Shown piece after piece: positions 32,612 through 45,242 of a stretch of DNA of 64,000 nucleotides. The DNA comes from Astragalus membranaceus (Eukaryota > Streptophyta > Magnoliopsida > Fabales > Fabaceae). The notes beneath the pieces are model-generated. The model did not search any database. It saw only the letters and a list, made by a program, of their open reading frames with translations, and had not been told where the DNA came from. The DNA lies in assembly GCA_039519185.1 (NCBI GenBank), contig CM076854.1:73279948-73343947 (forward strand), given 5' to 3'. Within the stretch, counting starts at the first letter, position 1, and the number at the start of each line of letters is the position of its first letter. The position numbers and the translations under genes were made by a program.

Positions 32612-35492
32612 TGTAACACCCCTAATTTATTAAAGACTCGTATTATGATGCCTAGGACCGATTAATTATTAGTGGGAATAATTAGTCGTGTCTCGGGGAT
32701 TATTATTCGAGGAAAAATCCAAATAAATTCCATTCCTTAATTAATTATGGCTTAGCCATGATTAATTTGAAGTAATTAAGCTGAAGGGCAAATTGGTAAT
32801 TTCGCCTCCTCAGTATATATACCTCCTTATCCTGAAACCTCAGCATTTTTTTCCACTTATCACTTTTCCTAAGCTGAAACAGAAAAAGGATAAGAAAGGA
32901 TAGAGAGGGGGAGAGGAGAGTACGAAGTGAGGGAGGAAGATGGAGGGGGAGGATGATTCTCCATTGTTGATGCATGTGGCCCTCCTCTGCATCAATCTTC
33001 TGCAATTCTTCTCCTCTTTCAACTGATGCCATTTTCACTCCAGGTTCAGCTCTAGTCATCTCACTCCATAAACCTAAGTAGATTCGAGTTTGAGGGAAGA
33101 AAGAGAGTTCTTAAATTCTTCCTTGCCCTTTTGTTCATTTGAGTTGGGTGAATGGTTCCCAAGTCTCCATCCAAATCCATTACGAATCACCAGGAGGTTT
33201 TGATGTCCTGGTACTGTCTGGTAGTGTTCAGGTTCGAGTAGGAGAAGGTTGAAGCTGGGATTCCAAGTTAAAGGGTGAAGATGCAAGTGCAACAGAATTC
33301 TGGGTAAAACCCGTATAGTCTACCTTCGGTATTTCCATCGTTCCTCTCTGCACACAACTCCGATGAACGTGATCTTTGTTCCTATGGAAACTAGACTGAA
33401 ATTGCTTCAAAATGGACACAAGAATCATCGGTTTCCCTTGAGAAATGAGTAAGATATTTCATCCTCAATTTTCGGTTGTAAATCTGGCTCACTGTTGAAT
33501 CAGTCTCATTATTTCACTGAAATCTCCCAAACCACTGGATGCATGCATTTGGATGTTTGACCGTCTGAAAGTTGACGAAATTCTCTTCAGTATGGGCACT
33601 GATTTGAATGAGTTTGGTTGCGAATTGACATGGTTATGACTGTTACAAAAGTGTGCATTGATTCTGGAAAACAGAAAGAAAAATGCTAGAAATGTGGTTC
33701 ATCAAAGTTGAGTTCGGTTCGCCGAAGTCTCGAACGTCATCAGTCCGATATACTGAAGTGGGGTCCAGTAGCGAGGATGATTGACTTAGTTACTGATTGT
33801 GCAAGTGGGACCCATCAAGTTCAGATGCGGAGGCACTAGGAGCGTGTACGTGACTACGGGGATTGTTCGAGTGGTTACAATCCGGCCGTCCGTGTTCCGG
33901 CGTGATTTCTCGCGGGATCGTCAACCGGGTGAGTTCTACTCACGGATAAGGATATTTTTACATGTCTTGAAAATATATCTGTTTAGAGTCATAAGGCATT
34001 ATCCGTTTTCGAAAGATTTTTGAACCGAAAACCGTTTTTGAGAAACATTACGTTTTACGGTTTTTATGGAATTGTTGAACAATTTATGAAGCTGTGACTA
34101 AATTGTTGAAATAAAATGATTTGTAAACTATCTGGAGTATTTGGAATTTTCTGAGATTCAGGGGAATGAAGATTAGGAATCGAACCGAGAGCGAATGGAG
34201 AGCGAAAGTGAGAAGATTGCGAGTTGGGCATCAGACTGGTGGTTCTGTCCTCTGGCGCGCCGTTCACGCGGGAGTCGCGCGCCGCGCGTAATTCTGGGCT
34301 GCGCTTCTGTCAAGTCGCGCGCCAGTCACGCGTGGGTTGCGCGCCGCGCGCCACTGTGACCCCTTTTGATGCGTAATTCCGTTTTTCTCGTTCACGCTCC
34401 GTTCAATCCCGAACCTTTTCTAATCTCCTTCCTAATAAATTTTAAGGTTGTTAACCTACTGAAATCACTATTTTGAAACCATTCAACTCATGTTTTTAGA
34501 AAAGAGTTTCGAAAACCTATTTGATCGAGAACGAAAACCATAGTGCGCGTGTGAGAACATCGGCTGATGACTACTGAATAGGTGTATGTTATATGTGTCA
34601 ACTGATTATGATTATAATGCCGGATGTTTTATTAGATTCATCAAAACGGGTTATAGATCGAAAGATATAAATTATCTAAAGAATTATGTGAACGATCCTT
34701 TGGTGATCAAAAAGATATAAATTATCAAATAAACATATGTGATAGATCCTTTGGTGATCAAATGGATATATATTATCTAACTCTCGAGAATCGTTATGTA
34801 TTGTAATACATATATCGCGTTGGGTGACGATCCGACAAGTAGCATACTAGGGAGGGTAGTCATGACCCCTTACCTAGGCCCTGAATGTGTTTTGGCGTGG
34901 TCAACTCACGGGTTGCCGGGATTAGCAAGGATTGCAGTCGGCTTATGCTAAGTTAAAATTTTAAGTTAACATTGCCGGGATTAGCAAGGATTGCAGTCGG
35001 TTTATGTTAAGCTATAGCTACCGGGATTAGCAAGGATTGCAGTCGGTTTAAGCTAAGCTATTAAAAAACTTAATTGAGAACACGATTTGCTTGGCATTTC
35101 GATTATAGCTCGTGGTAGCTAATTAAACATTGTTAACGGTTTAATAAAATGAACCGAGTGTTAGTGAGGGGGCACGGTAGGACTCACTGAGACAAGTTGT
35201 CTCACCCAATCCATATTTGTTGTTTTTACAGAGAACAGGTAATAAGGACAGCAGGTGTTACAGTTGGTCGTCGGGTTCGAGGAGAAGATCGAAGATTGAT
35301 TTATTTTTGTTGTCCTTGTTCTTCTGTGGTTGTATCTGTATTCGGTCGTATGACTCGAGCTTGTATTATTTATTTTATTAGTTTCCGCTGTTTCTTGTAA
35401 GATGTATATCTGTACAGGAATTTTTATACTCTGATTTATACCAAATTGTATATTTAGGTATTTCTTTGTTAAAGAAATACCGGGGTGTTACA
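32612..35492 (+). repeat. Tekay-3 5' LTR
   Basis: It runs from TGTAACACCCCTAATTTATT to ATACCGGGGTGTTACA, 2881 bp. A CG-rich patch with TCGCGCGCC words is at 34251-34362. Three CCGGGATTAGCAAGGATTGC units are at 34914-35063. The two LTRs are nearly identical. Confidence 0.95.
32814..32821 (+). promoter_or_regulatory. Putative TATA box, Tekay-3 5' LTR
   Basis: TATATATA 200 bases into the LTR is followed by a CT-rich start region ('cctccttatcctg'). The same site is at 39349-39356 in the 3' LTR. Confidence 0.55.
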
Positions 35493-35494
35493 TT

Positions 35495-35506
35495 TGGTAT
35501 CAGAGC
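35495..35506 (+). promoter_or_regulatory. Tekay-3 primer binding site
   Basis: TGGTATCAGAGC (tRNA-iMet type) lies two bases after the LTR end. Confidence 0.9.
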
Positions 35507-38500
35507 GGTTCGGCCTTGTCGGACGTAGTGACCTTCGGGTCGGAAACATAGGATCGAGTCAGCTAGGGACTTAGACAATTATATGTCAGACCTTTTTAGT
35601 ATATTATGTGACGTATTGAGTCAGGATCCACTCAATGTTTCATGTAAAGTACTGAAAATTATGACAGATAGTTGCCTCAGCCCCGAAAATGTCCGAAACC
35701 CTACACCATAGGATTCTCAGCCTTCTCGTTTCATCAGAACGTGCAGCGGCAGCAGAGGGCTACATATGACATCTGGAAACCATGATGGACATCCGCGATG
35801 GTTCGAGGAAACTGTGGGCGGCTGTTCAGTAAATTAATCGGATGCGGCTAGTGAGTCGCAGTATAAGACATTGTAAATCTTATCGAGATTACAAATCAAG
35901 CGAAGCCATTGAGCAATAGAAATGACAGTGTACTGAAAGCTATCAGACTGATTAACACCCAAAACCCTGACTTTGTTTAGTCAGCGTATCAGTTTTTGAG
36001 ATATCGTTTTCATCACAAATCTTACCTTCTGGTGTCAGTCAATCCCAGTTAGGGCAGCAGTCAAGGAAAATCCTTATCGGTTAATTTTAAGCATAGATTC
36101 CGATTCCTCTTCTTCCGAGTCACAATGTGACAAATGACAAAGCCAATTGAGTAAAGATACTCCGTCGTCGGTATTGACTAGTGGAATCATAAGTGCCGAT
36201 CAGGTTAAGTCCCGATCAGGAATTATGAATCAAATCCTTCAAAGCAGATCAGTATGTGGAATCGGTAGAAGTGGCCTTATTTGAATCCGCTGCTGGAAGC
36301 ACTCCAATCACGGTCTGTGAGAAATTCTCGTTAGTCTTCCGACTCATTTTATTCGTAACTTCTGCTCTGGAACTCCGATTTTTATGTTCCAAGAGGCGTT
36401 GGAAAGCTAACGAAAATATCTACACCGATGGATGGATTGTGAACCGTACCTCCAATTATATTGTGAAACATACCTCTGTTTTAAATCCGAACTGTAAACT
36501 CTAAGCATTCGTGGAATGTGAACCTCTCTGTTGTACTGGTAATTGGAAAAAGGATTTCCAATCATTCGGATTAGACTTTTGAACATCAGTTCTGAATCAC
36601 GTTTACTGTAAGTTTTTCCAAGAAACCTACTTCTGGCAATTGTCAGTAGTACTGATGGCCATTCAACCATTAGAAATTATGCGAAAATCTTAATCTCTAA
36701 GACCCCAACTAACTAGTTGGAAGATCGAGGAGCTTTAAGTCACCAGCGTGGCGAACGTAATGTTGTCGTTGCGTAGAAACCGTTCTGAAGCTAGATCGAT
36801 TAATGTAATGCAATAATTATGTCTGGATAGACGCGGAAGTTCGGAAAGAAGCGGAACCGGGGAAAATTCTAAATGATAAGTACTACAATTTCAACGAATC
36901 AATACGAAAACACTTATGGTATGCTCGTTTGATTCCCAAAATAGCTTTTGTTTTCAAAATCCCCTGGTGCCACCGCAATTCCAATTTCGTAACTAATCCG
37001 AGAATAATTGCTGCGCTGAAGTTAATCGAGAAACCAAAGATTGTCTAGAATAACTCCAAATCTCACCTCCGAAAGAAGACCGTATGTCGTTCTAGTAGGA
37101 TTCCCAATATCGAAAATTGCGTCTCCTTAGGATCTGAGTGATCAAGAATCTGTGAAAGATAGGTATCAAAGTTCAAGCCTAGTTGATTTAGGAAGACAGT
37201 TGAAACTGGATAAGTCGTGGACTTAGAAAATTCTGAGAGGGCCATAACCTGTGTATGGATACCAAGCTGTAGGTTTGAGTTCCGAGGACCGAGTCATAAG
37301 GGTCGAAAGACACACTCTTAGTAGTATTTTGGGTCAGTTAACAACATCGTTGGTACCGATGACTGCCTAAAATACTAGAAATGTTCCAAGATAACCGAAG
37401 ATGTGGGTTACTCAAATGGTTACTCAGAAGTAATGGAAGACTGGGTAACACGTGGATATAATTGCTAGTTGGAGAGGTACCAAGCCATGTTTGGGAGATC
37501 ATCATTTGACTGTTTTAATGTTCAAGTTTCCGCTACTGAAACGAAATTCCAATCGTTAACCTTGAATTAGTTAAGATCAACAGTAAGTTGTTGTGACTTT
37601 GATCCATTGGATGGGTCAATGCTAATTCTCCATTCTATTAACCTATGGTTAGACGTCGATAAATCAAGTATGTGCTGAATTCGGAATTGTCCGATTGTGG
37701 TCCAGCACACGATGCGTTTCTATGAATCCAATGAGTTGAGTACCTATAATGTTTTTACCCTTCCACCCACTACCCCTGTATAATGGTAGAATATTTGAAG
37801 ATGAACCGTATGTCGGTTTGAGACTAAATGATTGGACAGTGACTGTATGACACATGAGTCCGTGATAGTGAACTCTATAACCTTTGTGTAGTCTCTTAAG
37901 ACGATCAAGTCGTGTCTATTTTTCATCATGAAATACGAACCTTTGTTTTTAATCTCGAAGTTTTGTCTTGGATCGATTCGAGAAAGGAATTGAAAGGAAG
38001 TGAATTGAATCGAGTGGAATAGCGGCTTGAGAAGAATTTTTAAAGCAAATACCCGCCTTCTTTTCGGCTCAATGTCCTTCCCGATCCCTTCCTCGAACGA
38101 ACCTAATTATCTTGTTTTAACGGAACCGAACTCAAGCACGATAAAAGTTTGCGAGATTTTGATCGCACAAATGATTGACTCCAACAAAATAACACCTTTA
38201 TCCTCACTTTCGAACTTGCAAAGTTTAAAAATTTGAGAATGAGATCCCGCTTGGTTGAAACATCGTGCATCGAGTAAGGCCATTTATAAGTTGGGGTGAA
38301 ATAACGTTTTTTGATACTCTTATTTATCGAGGTATCATTATTCTAAAACCCCACTGAAAAGAATTTTCATCAAAGTAAAACGATTGTGCTTTCAAGTTTT
38401 GGAAAAGGATTAACAAAAGAATGTGTCGCCACTATTTTATAGTCTTCTTGGTCATGTTACGAGAAAAGTATCCTTCTACTTTCAATTGGACTGTGAGTCA

Positions 38501-38833
38501 AATTGTTTTATAAAAATAACTCTGCTTGCTTCGGTCAAGATTTTAGTAAATTGAGGCAAGCGCTTTTGTGGGCATAACTTAGGAAGGGAAGGAAACTTTT
38601 TCCGTCTACCGCGTAGTGTGATTTCCAAGTACTCGCCTCATAGGCGTCGTCTCCTTCTAATTCAAGCTACGGCTAAACCGAAACCTTCCGAGTTTCTGAC
38701 TTCGATAGTGCAGGATGTGTTGGTACCATAACTATGAGTTCGTGTCCTCAGCAGATTTTAAGCGTTCCATTGTCCATAACAATTAGCGTCAGCTTTCAAG
38801 AGGTCGGAATAGTTAGTTTCCGAAGGAAGTCTG
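35507..38833 (+). other. Eroded interior of Tekay-3
   Basis: About 3.3 kb where gag, protease, RT and integrase would be. The longest open frames are under 90 codons and no catalytic motif (DSGA, YxDD, HHCC, DDE) could be read in any frame. The length is also too short for a full gag-pol of about 4.5 kb. Confidence 0.7.
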
Positions 38834-39097
38834 TATCTTCATGATGTCATTCACGCGTCTCAGTTGAGAAAATGTATTCTAGATCCACTTCAGCCGTTGA
38901 GCGTTGATACGATTAATCTTCGATCGGATTTACCATTCAAATCTTTTCCTAGTCATATCCTAGGGCGTGGCGTGAGGACATTGCGGTCGAGGACTATTCC
39001 GATTGTCAAGATAGTCTAGGGGGGCTTCTCAGCCGAAAAGGCTACTTGGGAATTGGAAGAGGACATGATGACCCAATATCAATATCTTTTCGCTTAA
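38834..39097 (+). pseudogene. Tekay-3 pol C-terminus with chromodomain remnant
   Basis: One frame reads from the integrase tail (HDVIHASQLRKCILDPLQP) to a chromodomain-like end (IPIVKIV, then GGFSAEKATWELEEDMMTQY) and stops at TAA 39095-39097. A TAG at 39017-39019 stands where chromoviruses have Trp. In the Tekay lineage this domain is thought to guide insertion to marked chromatin. It is the only readable coding piece in the element. Confidence 0.8.
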
Positions 39098-39130
39098 AGT
39101 ATGTCTCGTCAATTTTGAGGACAAAATTTT

Positions 39131-39146
39131 TAAAAGTTGGGGAGAT
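39131..39146 (+). promoter_or_regulatory. Tekay-3 polypurine tract
   Basis: 'taaaagttggggagat' lies directly before the 3' LTR, preceded by 'ttgaggacaaaattt', the usual sequence before the tract in Tekay elements. Confidence 0.85.
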
Positions 39147-42026
39147 TGTAACACCCCTAATTTATTAAAGACTCGTATTATGATGCCTAGGACCGATTAA
39201 TTATTAGTGGGAATAATTAGTCGTGTCTCGGGGATTATTATTCGAGGAAAAATCCAAATAAATTCCATTCCTTAATTAATTATGGCTTAGCCATGATTAA
39301 TTTGAAGTAATTAAGCTGAAGGGCAAATTGGTAATTTCGCCTCCTCAGTATATATACCTCCTTATCCTGAAACCTCAGCATTTTTTTCCACTTATCACTT
39401 TTCCTAAGCTGAAACAGAAAAAGGATAAGAAAGGATAGAGAGGGGGAGAGGAGAGTACGAAGTGAGGGAGGAAGATGGAGGGGGAGGATGATTCTCCATT
39501 GTTGATGCATGTGGCCCTCCTCTGCATCAATCTTCTGCAATTCTTCTCCTCTTTCAACTGATGCCATTTTCACTCCAGGTTCAGCTCTAGTCATCTCACT
39601 CCATAAACCTAAGTAGATTCGAGTTTGAGGGAAGAAAGAGAGTTCTTAAATTCTTCCTTGCCCTTTTGTTCATTTGAGTTGGGTGAATGGTTCCCAAGTC
39701 TCCATCCAAATCCATTACGAATCACCAGGAGGTTTTGATGTCCTGGTACTGTCTGGTAGTGTTCAGGTTCGAGTAGGAGAAGGTTGAAGCTGGGATTCCA
39801 AGTTAAAGGGTGAAGATGCAAGTGCAACAGAATTCTGGGTAAAACCCGTATAGTCTACCTTCGGTATTTCCATCGTTCCTCTCTGCACACAACTCCGATG
39901 AACGTGATCTTTGTTCCTATGGAAACTAGACTGAAATTGCTTCAAAATGGACACAAGAATCATCGGTTTCCATTGAGAAATGAGTAAGATATTTCATCCT
40001 CAATTTTCGGTTGTAAATCTGGCTCACTGTTGAATCAGTCTCATTATTTCACTGAAATCTCCCAAACCACTGGATGCATGCATTTGGATGTTTGACCGTC
40101 TGAAAGTTGACGAAATTCTCTTCAGTATGGGCACTGATTTGAATGAGTTTGGTTGCGAATTGACATGGTTATGACTGTTACAAAAGTGTGCATTGATTCT
40201 GGAAAACAGAAAGAAAAATGCTGGAAATGTGGTTCATCAAAGTTGAGTTCGGTTCGCCGAAGTCTCGAACGTCATCAGTCCGATATACTGAAGTGGGGTC
40301 CAGTAGCGAGGATGATTGACTTAGTTACTGATTGTGCAAGTGGGACCCATCAAGTTCAGATGCGGAGGCACTAGGAGCGTGTACGTGACTACGGGGATTG
40401 TTCGAGTGGTTACAATCCGGCCGTCCGTGTTCCGGCGTGATTTCTCGCGGGATCGTCAACCGGGTGAGTTCTACTCACGGATAAGGATATTTTTACATGT
40501 CTTGAAAGTATATCTGTTTAGAGTCATAAGGCATTATCCGTTTTCGAAAGATTTTTGAACCGAAAACCGTTTTTGAGAAACATTACGTTTTACGGTTTTT
40601 ATGGAATTGTTGAACAATTTATGAAGCTGTGACTAAATTGTTGAAATAAAATGATTTGTAAACTATCTGGAGTATTTGGAATTTTCTGAGATTCAGGGGA
40701 ATGAAGATTAGGAATCGAACCGAGAGCGAATGGAGAGCGAAAGTGAGAAGATTGCGAGTTGGGCATCAGACTGGTGGTTCTGTCCTCTGGCGCGCTGTTC
40801 ACGCGGGAGTCGCGCGCCGCGCGTAATTCTGGGCTGCGCTTCTGTCAAGTCGCGCGCCAGTCACGCGTGGGTTGCGCGCCGCGCGCCACTGTGCCCCCTT
40901 TTGATGCGTAATTCCGTTTTTCTCGTTCACGCTCCGTTCAATCCCGAACCTTTTCTAATCTCCTTCCTAATAAATTTTAAGGTTGTTAACCTACTGAAAT
41001 CACTATTTTGAAACCATTCAACTCATGTTTTTAGAAAAGAGTTTCGAAAACCTATTTGATCGAGAACGAAAACCATAGTGCGCGTGTGAGAACATCGGCT
41101 GATGACTACTGAATAGGTGTATGTTATATGTGTCAACTGATTATGATTATAATGCCGGATGTTTTATTAGATTCATCAAAACGGGTTATAGATCGAAAGA
41201 TATAAATTATCTAAAGAATTATGTGAACGATCCTTTGGTGATCAAAAAGATATAAATTATCAAATAAACATATGTGATAGATCCTTTGGTGATCAAATGG
41301 ATATATATTATCTAACTCTCGAGAATCGTTATGTATTGTAATACATATATCGCGTTGGGTGACGATCCGACAAGTAGCATACTAGGGAGGGTAGTCATGA
41401 CCCCTTACCTAGGCCCTGAATGTGTTTTGGCGTGGTCAACTCACGGGTTGCCGGGATTAGCAAGGATTGCAGTCGGCTTATGCTAAGTTAAAATTTTAAG
41501 TTAACATTGCCGGGATTAGCAAGGATTGCAGTCGGTTTATGTTAAGCTATAGCTACCGGGATTAGCAAGGATTGCAGTCGGTTTAAGCTAAGCTATTAAA
41601 AAACTTAATTGAGAACACGATTTGCTTGGCATTTCGATTATAGCTCGTGGTAGCTAATTAAACATTGTTAACGGTTTATAAAATGAACCGAGTGTTAGTG
41701 AGGGGGCACGGTAGGACTCACTGAGACAAGTTGTCTCACCCAATCCATATTTGTTGTTTTTACAGAGAACAGGTAATAAGGACAGCAGGTGTTACAGTTG
41801 GTCGTCGGGTTCGAGGAGAAGATCGAAGATTGATTTATTTTTGTTGTCCTTGTTCTTCTGTAGTTGTATCTGTATTCGGTCGTATGACTCGAGCTTGTAT
41901 TATTTATTTTATTAGTTTCCGCTGTTTCTTGTAAGATGTATATCTGAACAGGAATTTTTATACTCTGATTTATACCAAATTGTATATTTAGGTATTTCTT
42001 TGTTAAAGAAATACCGGGGTGTTACA
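39147..42026 (+). repeat. Tekay-3 3' LTR
   Basis: 2880 bp, nearly identical to 32612-35492. Differences seen by eye include single substitutions near 39972, 40220, 40508, 40796, 40893, 41862 and 41947, and a one-base deletion near 41677. The CG-rich patch is at 40785-40896 and the hairpin array at 41449-41598. Confidence 0.95.
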
Positions 42027-42104
42027 CTTCTCCTCTCTGTTTCTCGCCCCTCTTTCTTTTCTTTCCTTTCAATTAATTCTTTCTCCCCTCACACACTCAC
42101 CCGT

Positions 42105-42107
<3 letters not shown>

Positions 42108-42170
<63 letters not shown>
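42108..42170. repeat. (AT)n microsatellite
   Basis: About 31 uninterrupted AT units. The same place in the sister LTR (48581-48592) has six. Confidence 0.95.
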
Positions 42171-42173
<3 letters not shown>

Positions 42174-42383
42174 ATATTTAAGTTGTAACGCGGTCAAATT
42201 ACCATATTGATCGAAATCTCCTATTTCGATTCCAAAACTTCCTTGACCCGTATTATCCGGTTAACGATCCGATGACAACCAATAATTAATTTTAGCACTC
42301 AATAAATTTACCAGTCGGGTACTAAATTAATTTAATTGGGTTAGCACCCAAATAATTCTATTAATTATTTTGCGGATGTTACA

Positions 42384-42401
42384 TTCTCCCCAACTTAAAA
42401 G
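42384..42401 (-). promoter_or_regulatory. Tekay-2 polypurine tract
   Basis: The plus strand reads TTCTCCCCAACTTAAAAG. Its complement is the purine tract that precedes the 3' LTR, with 'ttttgtcctcaattttg' following on the plus strand as in Tekay elements. Confidence 0.85.
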
Positions 42402-43466
42402 AATTTTGTCCTCAATTTTGCCAAACCGAGAACAGACATTCTCATAAAGGTCCAAATTTTGCTGGAAAACATTCCTGAATTAACGAAATGAGTGCAGAAA
42501 GTCTTCCCAAGTTGGCACATCAATCTCTAAGTATGATCCACTATTACCTTGATACGAACCCTCTGGTTACAAATCAACACGAGAAACTCATCATTCGCCT
42601 ACATAGGCTCGACACCGCGTTTGAAAACACTTCCGAACTTCATTCCAATTATCCTCGTTTACTCCCCAACTTTGATTAATCTAAATCAAAGGGTTTAATA
42701 CAAGACACTTGATAGACATACAGGTTGAAAACGAGATCCACAAACTGGTACTCCTCGGCAAAGGTAAAAACAAACACAATTTCTTCGAAGGGAATAAACA
42801 CGTTCTCAACAAACCTTCTAAAATCCATAACAGTTCTCGTACACACCGACAATGTGACGGAAAAGTCACTTGTGAAACTTCTTGACTCGCCCCCAAGATT
42901 TCGAGATAACACTTTTTGAAAGAAGATGGAATGAGGATTTACCAGAAACGTTTATCTTAAACGTAGAAATAAACCGCGGGGACATCAAATAAACTTGAAA
43001 ACAATGAAAATCACTTCTGTTGTTCTCAAAACAACTTTCAAACAGAACTCAGAGCTCTTTTTCCTCTATTGCAACTTCATCACGAGGTTTTTATCAACGA
43101 CGCACTGGATTCCTTTCCAAATTAGTCCATAGCGTTGAGAACTTCTCCTCATCCTAAATAATCCTCCTAGGATTTTCTTCCTCAATTAGATTTTATTAAC
43201 CTCCTGATTCGTTCCCGAAATTAACCCTAGCATGCGGGTTTTCACAAAAATAATTTTTCAAAACTATCACGCCGCACACCAAGCTTCACTTCGGAAATTT
43301 CAGCTTCTTGCAAGCAGATCCATCAATTAATCCTTTGATGGTTATTCGCAACGTGAAAACAGTCAGCAGTTACCTCACTTACATATTCGTATTCACGTTC
43401 GTTTTGTCAAACGGAATCTCGTAAGACAATCTCGTTGTCAACCTTCACCAAGGGGAGGTTAACAAA

Positions 43467-43661
43467 CTAATACCTCGCCACTAATACATCTGCTTTATAT
43501 TCTGTACACGCTGGAGCAGAATATAAACTTCGGTGTGCTTCCTCTAACACTTGCCTTTTATTGTTCTCATCATCGGGCGCACAGATTCTACCGTTGAAAC
43601 AACTGACTCCATCACTATCGATGGTAAAATCTGGAAATACCTTTTGTGTTTGTAGCTTCAC
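43467..43661 (-). pseudogene. Tekay-2 integrase N-terminal fragment
   Basis: The minus-strand frame contains DFTIDSDGVSCFNGRICAPD followed by KRQVLEEAHRSLYS, the segment just before and at the start of the zinc-binding domain of Tekay integrases. It ends after about 64 codons. The catalytic core between 42402 and 43466 could not be read in an open frame. Confidence 0.75.
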
Positions 43662-43899
43662 ATCAACTTCCTATGCTAAGCGTATAGAATCCCTTAGGGA
43701 ACTAGAGATCCTCATATGGCTCAACACTAACAGGTTTCTCTCGATCTTGAATTCAGATTTAAGTCTCTAAAAGACTCCGATAATTCCATCTCATGCGTCA
43801 AGAAACTCGGCCACTCAGTGCATCAGTTACAACACTGGCCTCTCTTGAAGGCTACATCAACACGAATTTATAATCCTCCAGAAACTCAACACACTTCTC

Positions 43900-44990
43900 T
43901 GCCTGCTATTCAGTTCTTTCTGATCAAACAGATACTTTAAACTTTTGTGATTACTAAAGACTTCGAAACGAGACCCATACAGGTAACGTCTCCAAATCTT
44001 CAGTGCATACACAATAGATGCCAATTACAAATCATGAGTCGGATAATTCTTCTCATGAGACTTTAATTGTCTGGGCGCATAAGCTACCACTTGTTGATTC
44101 TGCATGAGAATACATCCTAAACCCTTTCCAGAAGCATCGCTGTAAATCTGGAATTGCAAAGACGGATCTGGGAGAATATGGATTGGAGCAGAAGTCAACC
44201 GAACCTTCAACTCTTGAAAACATTCTCCACAATCAGCATCCTACGTAAATGGTTGACCCTTTCGAGTTAACCGAGTAAGTGGAAAACTAACCGTGAGAAT
44301 CCTTGGACAAATCTCTTATAGTAACCGGCTAGACCCAGAAACTTTCGATCTCTGCGAATGACGTTGGTCACTCCCATTCAACACCGCTTCCTTGTTACTG
44401 GGATCTACAGAATCTCCCGACTTGGGAAATCACCTGTCCCAGAGACTTTACTCTGGCACCCAAAAATCACACTCCGAAGGTTTCAAGTACAACTTACTTT
44501 CTCGGGGTACTTTCAAAACAATGCGGAGATGTTGGACATGCTCCTCAATGGTCTTCGAGTACATCAAGATACCATCAATGAAACGACTACAAATTGATCT
44601 AGGTACGTGTGGAAAACTCGGTTCACGTATCCCCGAATACCGCTGGAGCATTAGTCAAACCGAAGGGCATCACTACGAACTCGTAATGTCCATACCTAGT
44701 ACGGAAAGCTGTCTTCGGAATATCTAAGGCTCTAACTTTTAATTGATGATATCCTGACCTCAGATCAATTTTTTTTTTTTGGAAACACCTCTGCACCTCG
44801 AAGTTGATCCAGCCATTCGTGTATCCTTAGAAAATGATATTTGTTCTTGATCGTCACTTTGTTAAGTTGTCGATAATCAATGCACAATCTCCTACTTCCA
44901 TCTTTCCTTTCGACTAATCACACCAGAGCACTCCTTAGAGAAGCACTCGGTCGATTGAATTTCTTTAACGTCGACTCTTCAAGTTGAGAC
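43900..44990 (-). pseudogene. Tekay-2 RT and RNase H remnants
   Basis: On the minus strand, a piece at 44651-44448 contains FIDGILMYSKTIEEHVQHLR, which is the region of the catalytic F/Y-x-D-D motif with the second Asp changed to Gly. A piece at 44210-44025 contains FQIYSDASGKGLGCILMQN, the RNase H start with its first catalytic Asp, and APRQLKSHEKNYPTHDL. The pieces are separated by stops and frameshifts. No activity is expected. Confidence 0.8.
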
Positions 44991-45242
44991 TCCATTTCCT
45001 TTAACTCTAAAGAAACATTCAATAAGAAACAATAGATATTGATCCCGTGCCAGGAACCAATTCTACGGTAAACTCTACCTTTCGCTCTGGAGGTTCAGAA
45101 GAAACTTCATCGTGAAAAACATCCAGAGAACATCCAAAAAGTCATTCACAACTTGTACAGATGATAAATCTAATACTAGTTCCAGTGGATGCAGATAACA
45201 TACTAACATGTGCTTCCGCACCTTGGAATGAGGATTGACCGT

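Larger units (their letters stand above)
32612..42026 (+). mobile_element. Tekay-3, young Tekay/Del element with eroded interior
   Basis: The LTRs are 32612-35492 and 39147-42026. The target duplication is CTTCT at 32607-32611 and 42027-42031. It has a primer site TGGTATCAGAGC and a polypurine tract before the 3' LTR. The 3654 bp interior holds no open gag or pol; only the end of pol with a chromodomain can be read. By eye the LTRs differ at about eight positions in 2881 bp. It lies in a C/T-rich tract of the Tekay-2 LTR, opposite in orientation to it. Confidence 0.95.
30481..42383 (-). repeat. Tekay-2 3' LTR, split by Tekay-3
   Basis: The two pieces are 30481-32611 and 42032-42383 (2483 bp together). 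They match the LTR at 46359-48805 (2447 bp). The length difference comes mostly from the AT repeat at 42108-42170. It contains a four-unit CACCGGCTGCAG.. array (30890-31110) and a CG-rich patch at 31619-31729. Confidence 0.9.

Noticed and set aside
34555..34580. Hammerhead ribozyme core (CTGATGA) in the Tekay-3 LTR, repeated at 41097
   Set aside because: No GAAAC partner strand or matching stems nearby.
35507..38833. Short open frames of 60-87 codons inside Tekay-3 as genes
   Set aside because: They lie in the eroded interior of a retrotransposon without recognisable domains and do not exceed chance length.
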